This document shows positions 11,639 through 21,337 of a DNA stretch of 64,000 bases, in pieces. The DNA is from Flammula alnicola (Eukaryota; Basidiomycota; Agaricomycetes; Agaricales; Strophariaceae). The notes beneath the pieces were generated by a model, which was given only the letters and a program-made list of their open reading frames with translations, made no database searches and was not told where the DNA came from. Within the stretch, counting starts at the first letter, position 1. Each line of letters begins with the position of its first letter. The translations under genes were made by a program, and so were the position numbers. The stretch spans positions 310,001-374,000 of the forward strand of contig JADNRV010000007.1 of the NCBI GenBank assembly GCA_015499995.1, written 5' to 3'.

Positions 11639-12405
11639 TCAATGCAGCGATCGATCATGAGAAGGTACTCAACGTGGAGAAGACAACTAGGATCGGCGAG
11701 CTCGAGGATGAAGTCAAAGCCTGCCGCATCGACATCGGGCGCCTGGAAGGCGAAATTAGAAAGCATCTGACGGAAATCAGCAGTCTCGGGGGTGAAGTCA
11801 AAGCCTGCCGCACCAACATCGAGCGCCTTGAAGGCGAAATTGGCAAATACCTCAAAGAAATCAGCAGTCTCCAGGATCAAGTCAAGAAACTGCAGGAGGA
11901 TGTGACCGCAAAAGCCAATATAATCACGACGCTTCAGAACGAGCTACAGCAGAACAAGTGGGTCCTGGATGGGGTTAGACAAGACCTGTCGAGTGCGAGG
12001 GAAAGCTTGGCTTATCAGCAGCGAGTGAACCAGAGCTTGGAGTCGAGCCTCAACTCGGAGCGATACACGAGCTCGTCACTTCGGAACGATGTCCAAACCT
12101 GGAGAGGCAACTATGAATCAGCATATTCGCAAGTTCAAAATATGAACCAAAGTTTACGCAAAAGTGTCCAAGATGACCAGAACCTCAGCACAAAGGCATC
12201 GCACATTAACTGCGTCCAAGCGAGCGACGTACGGAAGTTGGTGGGGTCCAATAACAAGAAACTATCATTGCTCCTCGAGTGGAACCGTGGACGAAAAGCC
12301 CGAGGGGGGTGGGGAAGCTATCAATACAAGTACGCCTCAATCTATGGAGGGTCTTACGCCACCGCAGCCAGAATTGAAATCGATTGGGAGGAGGGGTATT
12401 ATTAA
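11078..12405 (+). pseudogene. membrane-protein gene copy 2, lacks its start and is fused to a coiled-coil sequence
   Basis: Exon 1 resumes at 11078 with TDPSITYIGAW in good frame, but the normal start codon and first about 14 residues are missing. A GT..AG intron (about 11232-11328) joins to an exon that stays open to a stop at 12405. Residues up to about 11636 match the family (GQCFIDG, LLTINLTGIGTY). From there the frame encodes an unrelated, strongly charged coiled coil of about 250 residues with heptad-like E/K/L spacing and a 28-residue internal repeat (EVKACR..LEGEI..EISSL at 11710 and 11794). The Ser/Thr linker and membrane helix of the family are gone. It may be a chimera created when the duplication joined another gene, or a truncated remnant; it could still be expressed from an inner start such as 11341. 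Confidence 0.6.
11710..11877 (+). repeat. 84-bp tandem repeat within the coiled-coil region
   Basis: Two adjacent in-frame units starting GAAGTCAAAGCCTGCCGCA at 11710 and 11794, exactly 84 bp apart. They encode 28-residue near-copies with a heptad-like pattern. Confidence 0.85.
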
Positions 12406-12447
12406 GGGTCGGTGAGTTTCGAGTAATTTTGTGGTTGAGTTCGAAGG

Positions 12448-14820
12448 TTAGGCGTATAAAGTACGTACATAATCGTCATTGTTGCTGAAATTTTGGAGTC
12501 CTTTTGCTTGACACCCAATTGTTCGGACATTATGGTTGAAATTAGTGCGGCCAGACGCTGCTTGCCCGTCTGCGCTCAGATTGCCAAAGCGTGCTCTAAA
12601 ATCAAAGCCAGAATCACGCACTGCCGTTGCCAGGTTAAATACCCGACATTTATCAGCACGGTCCAGATAACGACAGATCTGGGGTTCGTAAGTCTGGTTA
12701 TTGCCAGATCGAGCAGGGTCTTTGATTTCAGTGATATTAGCGTGTTCGGTCCTGTCTGCAGACCACTGGATGGGTACGCCACTGGTGCGTATACTGGGTA
12801 CGACGCTCTGCAGAAACTCGAGTTTGGGGATGTGCCAGTTGTCAATGGGAATATCTTTCTCACCACAACGGGCCTTTGCAGCAAGGATAGCATCTTTGTG
12901 AGCATGGAACTCTTGTAGGGCAGATTCAATCTCTGCGCACAAAGCATTGTCGATTTCCGGTGCCTGCGCAAGATATCGAAAATCCATAAGCGCACGAACG
13001 GCGATCAGGAATTCCTTTGGGACAGCATCAGCAATGACCTGAATGATGTACCACTGGATGTCACGATGTTCTCATCCTGTAACCTGCTTCAATGCAGAAA
13101 TCCCTTCCTTGAAATGTCGGAACCCGGTGTGAGGATGGAGAACGGAGAAGCGGAAGCCAATTTCAGCTTTGCCAATGGCTTTGATGCACCACTTCGCATC
13201 GTGGTCCCAAAATTGTTTGTGCCAATGGTGTAAAGGTTCAGGTGTAAGAAAATCGGATGGATCCGATAAGGGCCAATCTCGCCAAAATGGCCGATGCACT
13301 CCATTCAGGCGAAATGACTCCTTTGCGGTGTTGAAATAGGCCTGAAGGTTCCATGGGTCCAGTTTTTCCTCAAGAGATTGCAGCTGAGCAATAGTCGTTG
13401 AAGCCCTCCGTGGCTCATGACGAAAACTATCGCCGAATTGTTTATAGGAGGCCATAGTCACTGACGAGGTTTTCCCTGCAACGGCAGCAATTAAGGTGGA
13501 CTCTGGAGTGTCCACAATGTAGCCCGCGAGGGGCGTGTAGCATAGGCGCTGATCACCCAAAGGATCGGACATCATGATACCGATTTGAGCCGCAATTTTG
13601 AGAGGCTTGGTGACGAAGTCCAAACATCCGTGGAATACCCTGTCAGCCAGAACACCGCGCAACCGCTTCGTATGATGGATGAATTTTGGAATAGGAAGCA
13701 AGGCAAGCAGAAGGAAGGCATGGTTGGATGCTTTCATACGGAAATCCATGTCGAGATTTGCAAGACTGATGAGTAAAGGATGAGCTTCCCGATCTCCTGT
13801 CATGGCGGAGATCATCGTCTTGTCGGATGAGAGAATAGTCCCCAGAACGGTCGCACCAGCTGGAATTTGTTTCTAAAGGCAAAATCGGCAGGATTATCAA
13901 TGTCGTCAAATGCAGAAATTGGTCAAGAACTTACTTGCATATTCCAGGCGGCCTCGCCAGATAACCACTCAGTGTATACTCGCATAACCTTCTCTGCGGT
14001 CCGAAATTTTTGAAAAGGCTTGAAGTTGATGTGATCCTGAACCAGCGGACTGTGTAGTAACGACTGAATACACTCGAGCGGGTCCCGGTAGTAGAGCGAG
14101 ATCTTTTTTTTTCGTAGGGTAGACCGTCTTCCAAGCCTTGGATTTCCATTGTGGGCCACCTGGCAAGATTTCGGCTCTGCTTCTCAAGTCCTTGGCAGTA
14201 CGAAAGGAAAGACCCAATCCCTTAATCTAAGGAGTTTGAATGATTACTCTGGCCAACGAAAAACGAGGTAAGTCACTTACAAGTTCTAACCTTAAAAGCT
14301 GGTCAATTGCTGCCATGCTTAGACTCGAGCGGAGTAGATAAGATGCAAATTCCCATTTGTCTCTAGAGGCAAAAGGGTAATACAAATTTTGTTTTCGTTG
14401 CGGCATGTATTGGTCGGAATCAAATTTGTCCATGAAGGTTTGGCCCATTCCAAAAGTCTGAGAAGCATCTGGGTATTCGGTAACATGGTAGGGCTTGTAA
14501 TTAGAATCTTTGTGCCATGGATCAGAAAGCGGCGTGCTGCTGCAGTCATCCATGGTCACGTCCACCTCGTCTTCAGGAACATAGTCATAGGTCGAGTTTG
14601 GCGGGTTTGAGAAGACATCAGAAAGGTGGTCAGGATCAGTGGGATCGGTTGATACAGGTTGAAGATGTTGTTGTTGAGTAGGCTTCCGTTTGAGAAGGGA
14701 AATTGCCAGCAAGTGTTCATAGCGCGTCCGGCACCAGGAGCGGGGTTGGTTCATGTGCTTGAGCACAGTAGCTTGGTCTTTGAATTTCTTTTTGCACCGG
14801 GGACAATGAAATTTTGGCAT
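12448..14820 (-). pseudogene. inactivated Plavaka-type transposase gene (second lineage)
   Basis: Reads right to left. It opens at 14820 with a C2H2/C2HC-like zinc finger (CPRCKKKF..HMNQ..WC), followed by the family's pre-core region (PFASRDKWEFASYLL, YYRDPLECIQSLL). The core from 13815 includes ILSSDKT and RHFKEGISALKQ. Two lesions are visible: a frame change at a run of nine T (about 14105-14113) and an in-frame TGA at 13074-13072 in the middle of the core (QVTG then stop then EHRDIQW). Downstream the frame is open again to 12448. The protein is much diverged from the transposase in element A (for example QWSADRTEHANI in place of a conserved [13 protein letters not shown] segment). No terminal repeats matching CATCAGG were found around it, so its element boundaries are unknown. 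Confidence 0.8.
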
Positions 14821-14885
14821 AATTTATCAGAGAGCAAAGAACGGGGTATAGTATTGGAACTTGAACCAATTGAATGGATGATCGA

Positions 14886-14945
14886 TGAACGTTAACGAAC
14901 GTTCAAACGTTCAACGCTGTTCAACGTTGGTTCAACGTTGTGCGG
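14886..14945. repeat. cluster of GTTCAACG / AACGTT motifs
   Basis: At least five overlapping copies of GAACGTT or GTTCAACG in both orientations lie within 60 bp, directly upstream of the dead transposase gene. Such subterminal or promoter-proximal arrays can bind a transposase, but here that is only inference. Confidence 0.6.
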
Positions 14946-15349
14946 GGTATATTATTCCCACGTTTCTGAGCTCAAGCTTCTTGCTCCTCCAGACCTTGCC
15001 TCCTTCGATCCCTACAAATGACACCATCGACACTGGCGCCGCATTGCTGCTGCCTGCCTCCCAGCTGTGTATACGGCAAAGTAAGTAGGGGCAGGACTAA
15101 GCTCATCACCTTCACGACAGTTCACAAGTTGCGTTCCTTCGGTCCACATCATCTACTTTATTTATTTATTTCATGCCTCGTCAGACACTGGCTTGTTCTC
15201 TCTTGCATGGTTCATGATAACCTACAGGATACAGGTATAAGAAGTGTGAGTAACTTGTTATAAAAATCTTGGATAGCTTATCTTTTTGTAGACACGAACC
15301 CTTCGAGTCTGGATATCACCCAAATCTGACAGCGACGCCCCAGCAGCAT

Positions 15350-17065
15350 GTATTAAGGGCAGCCTCTTCTGGAAGAGCCCACTCTCGACCCCTTCAAATC
15401 AGGGTGGCTGGAAGCTTTAGGTGACCTTGCGAGATATCGGCTGGCTGTAGCTGTTATGGTAAATGGTGGAGTCGGCGGTCAAGGCAGCCTTACGACGAAG
15501 GCCGTCTCAGAAGCTGCCGAACTTTCATTGGCGGACGATGCCACAGATGCAGAAACCGGAATTGTGATGTCTGGATCGCCCAAATCTGTCAGCAACTACC
15601 CAGCAGCACACATTGACGACAGCCCGTCTCCAAGTATCGGATGGGTGGCGGCGCACCTCCTGGACGTCGAATCAGAGAAGGAGCAGTGGCATACCATCGC
15701 CCGCAATTGGTGTGGTGCAGGATTGGACGAATAGCCCAGCACGGGCAAACTGCATCACCACCTGGGCTTATTGTCAAGGGAGTTTGACGGTGAAGAGTTG
15801 CGCTGCATGTATCATTTTGTCAAGAGGTAATTATTTGCCTCAGATTTTATATCATCCGCAGCTGAACTGATATGGGTTTTGTTTTCCAGTATGACGACAT
15901 TGCACCGTTTTCCAACCTCCAGAGAATCCGTCTTGCCAATATGGTCGCATGGGGCGCACGCCCGACGATCAGCACCTGACGCGCGTGCTTCTGAGCTCTT
16001 CGACTTGTTACATGGAATGCTCTTTACCTTACCATCATTCAACTGGACGACTTCCAACCCATTCTAGCCTGCTTCATTGAGCATCTGGAGATTGAAGATG
16101 CCAAAGAGCGAGAATGAATCATGATGGCCATCATCAACATTTCTTCAGTCATCGAGTGCGGTAAACCAAAGGTCTTCTGCGCAAAATTGGTTGTGTGGGG
16201 ACGAAGGAAATCAACGACCCACAGGATCGCCGCTGCGATGTGCGTCATGGCCAAGAAAGCTGCTGCTGCAGTACCAGGCTCATCGACGACCCTGGCTGGA
16301 GTTGACGCAGAGAAGATGGATGCCGACAAGGAACACAAGGCAGACGCTGCAATGAAGTCACCCACCGCGGAATCACAGGACAACGAGGACTCCAACCTCG
16401 CTGCTGAACGAACCTCTACACCGAAATTCACCTTCGCCATGCTTTCGCACATCTTGCGTCGCCCATCACGGAAGTCTTCTCAATATGCCCACTCCAATTT
16501 GAATCCTTAGCTTACTGTCCTCCTCACATTCCTCTGTCGATCCTCAGCAGTGACCGACTCTTGACGTGCTGGAGTGCAGCATCCCAAGGAAGATCATGAC
16601 CAAGCAAAGCAAAGCTCGATGAGCATGTCTGGAAAGCCCAACAGCCATCGCAATTTCGAACACTGGGTCATATCTTTCAGGCTTGTCGTCGATACCTCAA
16701 GAACCTTCTGCAATTTGCAAAGCGAGGTGATCAGTCAGCTCCTCGCCTCCGTGTCATCCTCGGGTCGCTAGGTCGTCGAGAAACCCTCAGATTCGCGAGC
16801 CGAATTAGCTATTGTCCCTGGATACACCATCCTCGTCGTTGACACCAACATGCTCTTTTCTCGCTCTCAATGGTCTCTTCACTCATTGAGATCATCCGCT
16901 GGACAGTCATCGTCCCTCTTCCCGTCATCATGGAGCTCGACGGCCTTTCCATCAACACCTCCCAACTCGGGCCGCAGTCCAGAATGCCATGCCTTATATC
17001 TCTTCCCATGTTCATTCGCATGCCCTCGCTGAAGATCCAGACATCCAAGGGCAACAATAAAGAGC
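15350..17065 (+). pseudogene. EST1/SMG6-like pseudogene with a C-terminal PIN domain
   Basis: Fragments in all three frames line up in the order expected for an EST1/SMG5-7 type protein: WLEALGDLARYRLAV and DDSPSPSIGWVAAHLL, then HHHLGLLSRE, MLF and IEHLEIEDAKERE, MMAIINISSVIE, AEKMDADKEH, and at the end a PIN-like core (TILVVDTNMLFS, WTVIVPLPVIMELDGLS). Visible lesions are TAG at 15732, a frame change near 16023, TGA at 16115 where a Trp is expected, TAG at 16508, and a further frame change near 16860. An intron at about 15830-15889 is still recognisable. The N-terminal third is missing and the sequence stops inside the PIN domain near 17062. Members act in nonsense-mediated decay or telomerase recruitment; this copy cannot encode an intact product. 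Confidence 0.72.
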
Positions 17066-17094
17066 CGAATTCACGTGAGTTCAACTTCAATATG

Positions 17095-17134
17095 TACAAA
17101 CAGTCTGCTCGCGCTCGCGAGCAGACTGTTTGTA
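17095..17134. repeat. perfect 19-bp inverted repeat (40-bp hairpin)
   Basis: TACAAACAGTCTGCTCGCG (17095-17113) is followed by a two-base spacer (CT) and its exact reverse complement (17116-17134). It lies just after the point where the EST1/SMG6-like pseudogene breaks off and about 210 bp before the deaminase-like gene. Confidence 0.95.
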
Positions 17135-17341
17135 TGTGTTTTAAACAATTGTGATGTTGCGTGAAATCAATATGTACATATAAACAATGAAATCGTGACC
17201 CGGTCTAGGTGGGAAGATGGGTTCCAAGTTTCCAAGACCGACTTTCTGTGAACTTCTATCTGATTCCACAGCAAGCAGCAATTTCTGTGAACATCTATCC
17301 ACATCACTGTCCACCTCCCTAATCCTGCACCCTCATTCACC

Positions 17342-19973
17342 ATGTATCCAATGCATCAGGGGGAGACAGCCTCCCCGCTGACCCAGATTCAGAGCCCGTC
17401 AGCCGGTGAGGGCTTCATTGAGTACTGGATGGAACGAACACCCAGAGGCCTAACATTTGGCAGCAGATTCCCATCACCATGAAGCCAAAAATCCAGAAAC
17501 AAACATCCAAGATCGCCGCAAGGATATACTCGCATTCCGAACAATCATGCATTTTAGCGCGGCTTTTATGCTCCTTGAGCCGCGCAATGACACAGGTCAC
17601 ATTCGGCTTAGTACAGCAGAGAAAATACAGCTCGAATTGTCCTCTGCATTTGCCTCCTTGGCTGTCCTTGATGATGAGGTTCTCGCAGTGGTAGTCAGGC
17701 ATGACGATGACATTGCTAATCCCTCAGATCCTGTGCGGGCCATCATCACTTCCAGACCTCTACAAGGCCCCACAGGCAATATGAATGGCGTCTTCACCCA
17801 GAACCTCCATTTTGATGATAAGAATGCATCTACCCAACCAATTCTCTCAACACCAGGTGTTCCCAGTCAGTTCAAGGAATTCAGGAAGCACTTCCCCCCC
17901 AATAACGCCAATATTCTTGATTTATATATTAGCAAACTCCCTTCACAAGGGTAAATACTGCTTGTTTCTGTTATACTATCACATTCTTACATTTTTACTC
18001 CTTCACAGATCTCAATCCATCTTGCTGGATGACCATATTTGGATGCTTCAGGAGATCCTTAACACACGGATGGGTGAAAGGGAAGAGAAGTCCCTCAAAC
18101 AACTCTTGCTCTACGTGGTCATCGCATGCTTCCGCAAGTTGGCCCGGCGCATATGTCATGCACAATCAATGCCCTTCTTCCAGGCCTTGAGCAATGTCAA
18201 TCTTAAAGAGATTGATTTTGACAAGGCCAAACCTGACACTACTCCAACGGATGAGGAGATTGCAATTGATAATGAATGTTTGGAGGAATTTCTGAAGAAT
18301 GGCCCCCCTGAAGGCTACAAATACACACACTTGAAAAATGTCTATCGGTTCGCCAAAACCACACCCTCAAATCATTCCATCTATGACAAAGACACATTCG
18401 AGGAATTCCATCAGTTGCTACTCTCCCTCCTGGCAAGCTACCGAAAGCAGCTTGAGCGAATGAAGACTGCGACAGGAAACGACAGGCCTTCCAAAGAAAC
18501 ATTTAAAAAGGCAGTCGCCAATGTCTTGTGGGCCGGATTTTGGCTTCATAGGCTAACCACAGGCGCTGCCCTTCGAATGCACTTGCAAACTATCGAGAAG
18601 TCGCTTTCTGGCTTAGCAACGTCAGGTCCTCCCAAGAGTCAGGAGAACGAAGCAGGTATACATCCCATTCAGGACGAAGTCGACATCTCTCACAGTGATG
18701 ACGACTTAATCGCATACCAGGCTGATGACCCTTTCGACAAGGACAATAACCCTTCTGATGAAGAGCTGCACAATTCTCCCCACGATGAGTACCAGCATGA
18801 TAACCTTCTCAGCAAGGAGAAACTGGATGAGGGTCATGATAACGCACCCAACAAGGATGGAGCTGATGAGTTCAAGCATGCTAGTGAAGAAGAGGATCCC
18901 AGTGACGACGGTCATGTCATTGCTAGTGCAAAGCCCAAGGATCCGGCCGACGACACAACTGACGATGTTTATGATGGGGAGCCTGATAATAAGGACGAGG
19001 ATGAGTTTGAGGAGATCAAATCTGGAGCTGGACATGTTGCAGCTCTGAAATGGATCAAGTTGCTGGTGTCTCAGTTCAGTGCCGCCTACATGCTCGTTTA
19101 TCGACTCAATTCCATTCGACCCCATTCCAATCCTTGCATCTCACTCCAAATACTGAAAAGTCCACAAGTTGGTAGCGACCTGATGCCCTGGAAGGAACTC
19201 CTGGCAGACAACAAATTCTTTCCCACATGGTCACCATATCAAGTTGGTTCTCACCTTTGGAACAACGAAGAAATTGCAAAATTTATTGAAACAGGCACAA
19301 ATTCAAACTGTCGTCTCACACTTCGTCTCACTCAGGCTGCCCATGACACATGGCAAGGGATATTGAACACTTATCAGTTCAGCTCTGACCATCAGGCCCT
19401 TGTTGACCCTGTGGTTCATATCGTGTCCCGGACGCGGTATGAAACTGATGTTCCAGGCTGTGAAGCGACCGCAGCCGATATCCTTAATGTCCTAGAGGGT
19501 GCTGCTTCGGACATTCTGGCTGATTCTGTTCGAACCACCAAAGTCACCAATCAACTGCTTTACATCATCGATATCTGTAAGATCTTCAGCAAGCTTTCCG
19601 CAACTAAATTCTCAGGCTCGCTTCATTGCGAGGCTGCTCTTGGAACCCTCATTAGCACTCCTATCGATGAGACTCACCCGCAGTACTCTTCAGTTCTGGC
19701 TGAATTGAAGGTGAGCTATGCAGTCTATGCTCTGCATTTTTCCCCCCTCATTTTCATTGATAGCAATACTGGGGAATTATTGGGACATCGAAGCGCTGCT
19801 GTCCTGTGTGTGCACAACTCCTGTTGACTATTTCACCAGTAGCATCAGGCCAGTCATTCATCACCAGAGGCTCGCATAGAACCATCACATCATGTACTCT
19901 TCCTGATTGGACTCCGCCGCACATAGTCACATCAGGAAAAAGCGTCCGGGCCATAGTTACCTGCCAAGCTTAG
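17342..19973 (+). CDS. deaminase-like protein (OTT_1508-type fold), C-terminus truncated by element A
   Basis: Four exons (17342-17405, 17467-17950, 18009-19710, 19764-19973) join in phase to 819 residues. The last third carries two motifs of the deaminase superfamily as found in large Agaricomycete gene families: HCE within GSLHCEAALG, and a Cys pair in IIGTSKRCCPVC. These would supply the zinc ligands and catalytic Glu. The motif pair is split by the last intron. Before it lies an acidic low-complexity stretch of about 120 residues (Asp/Glu/Asn-rich, about 18640-19020) and an upstream alpha-helical region of unknown role. Element A begins at 19930, inside the last exon, so the final 14 residues and the TAG at 19971 belong to the transposon. 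The original C-terminal coding sequence lies at 26930-27093. Whether the shortened protein is active, or the gene expressed, cannot be told from sequence. Confidence 0.72.
19930..19943 (+). repeat. left terminal inverted repeat of element A
   Basis: CATCAGGAAAAAGC; differs from the right end at one position (G for A). It doubles as coding sequence for the new tail of the deaminase-like protein. Confidence 0.88.
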
Positions 19974-20175
19974 TTGTAGATCATCGGATCCAGCAGCCTA
20001 TATTTCATGCCGCACGTGTTCTGTTGATCTCCGTCGCCTATAGCTACCAGGGGGCTGCAGTGTTGTGCCTTGTCGCATTGGCATGTACCTGTGTTGTTCA
20101 CCGTACTCTCTATAGTTTGATGCCTGCAAATAAAAAGACAATAATCACTACAAAGACTACGAAGACTATAGATCA

Positions 20176-21337
20176 ATAGCTGCAAAATTCTGGAAACAGC
20201 TCGGGAACTGTCCGGCCCGAGCCGAAGCTCACATGATCCATCGACTTCCCACATGTTCGACGCCTTTGAGGCTTTGATCTCTGCCTTCAACCACTACGCT
20301 CATCACCTCTCTCTTGTCTCTCCCTTCCTTCCGTCTTCGTAAGTGATAATTTCATCATATCTTACATATCACTAACGTTTTTGTTTCTATTTAGGTACTG
20401 TACATATCAAACGACATTGGCCGCCTCGTCGTGTGCCCCTCCCCTCTTCGAGGGATGTAGGCCGACTCTCCATGGATTTGGGCGGGAGTAGAGAAGTCTG
20501 AATTTTGAAGGGGATGCGCTAGCAGAGGGAGACCCAAGAGGTACGTTGGTTACGTGATCCGTCTTTCACCCGCCGACCCCTCACCCATTCCATCCACATG
20601 CTATTTAGGAGACGACAATTGTCGTATCTCGATTGGCTTGCTCTGGTCTAGTACCCATCCAGCACCCGCCGCCGCTGTCACTGCTCAATCCCAAGACCGC
20701 CGCCGCCTACTCTCAACACCACCACCCACCGCCGCCCCTCGTCGTCCTCGATTGGCTTGCTCTGGTCCAGTACCCATCAACCACGTGCCGCCGCCATCGC
20801 TGCTCAATCCCAAGACTGTCGCCGTCTACTCCCAAGACCACCACCACCCACCGCCACTCCTTGTCATCCTCGATTGGCTTGCGCTGGTCCAGTAGCCATC
20901 CACTACCACCCGCCGCCACCGCTGCTCAATCCCAAGACTAGCGCCGCCTACTCCCAACACCACCATCCACTGCCGCTCGTCGTCGTCATTTGTCAGCCCA
21001 CGCCAATCCCCACCACCTCCGCTGACGGCAAGGGTGAATGTAAAGGCGTCAATGCAACGATGACAGGCGCAGCCCAGGGATACGAGAATGCGACGGGTCG
21101 ACAACGAGGACCGTAATATGGCGGAGTTGACAACAAGGAAAGCGGGCATCGAAAGACGGCGGGCATCGAAGGACAGCGGGATGTGTGCTCTGATGCACTG
21201 TGAGGATCACAGAGACAAGGCTAAGAGAGGTTCATCCATGTATACTGCTCGCAACATGTCTAGAGCACCTGTTTCCGAGCTTTTGTTTTGTTAATTTATC
21301 TTCAAATATGATTTAATTCTTTGAAATGAAATGGAAT
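20176..21337. other. left non-coding arm of element A
   Basis: Between the left end and the 3' end of the transposase gene there is no supported gene. It holds an intron-like GTAAGT..TTTAG stretch near 20339-20395, the 120-bp minisatellite (20629-20985) and about 300 bp of unremarkable sequence. Confidence 0.5.
20629..20985 (+). repeat. minisatellite, three units of about 120 bp
   Basis: Three imperfect direct repeats start with TCGATTGGCTTGC at 20629, 20748 and 20870. Each continues with a GGTC[CT]AGTA[CG]CCATC motif, a CCGCCGCC-rich part and CTGCTCAATCCCAAGAC. The units differ by substitutions and small indels. All reading frames through them are low-complexity His/Pro/Arg-rich and are not taken as genes. 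Confidence 0.9.

Noticed and set aside
12164..12918. Plus-strand frames opposite the dead transposase
   Set aside because: They are antisense to recognisable transposase sequence.
17342..19973. Reading the deaminase-like gene as naturally ending at 19973
   Set aside because: The last 14 codons lie in the transposon, and the former frame continues beyond its far end with a 2-bp target duplication.
20554..21116. Overlapping plus-strand frames of 70-120 codons
   Set aside because: They are translations of the 120-bp minisatellite and its flanks, Pro/His/Arg-rich without a start context or domain.
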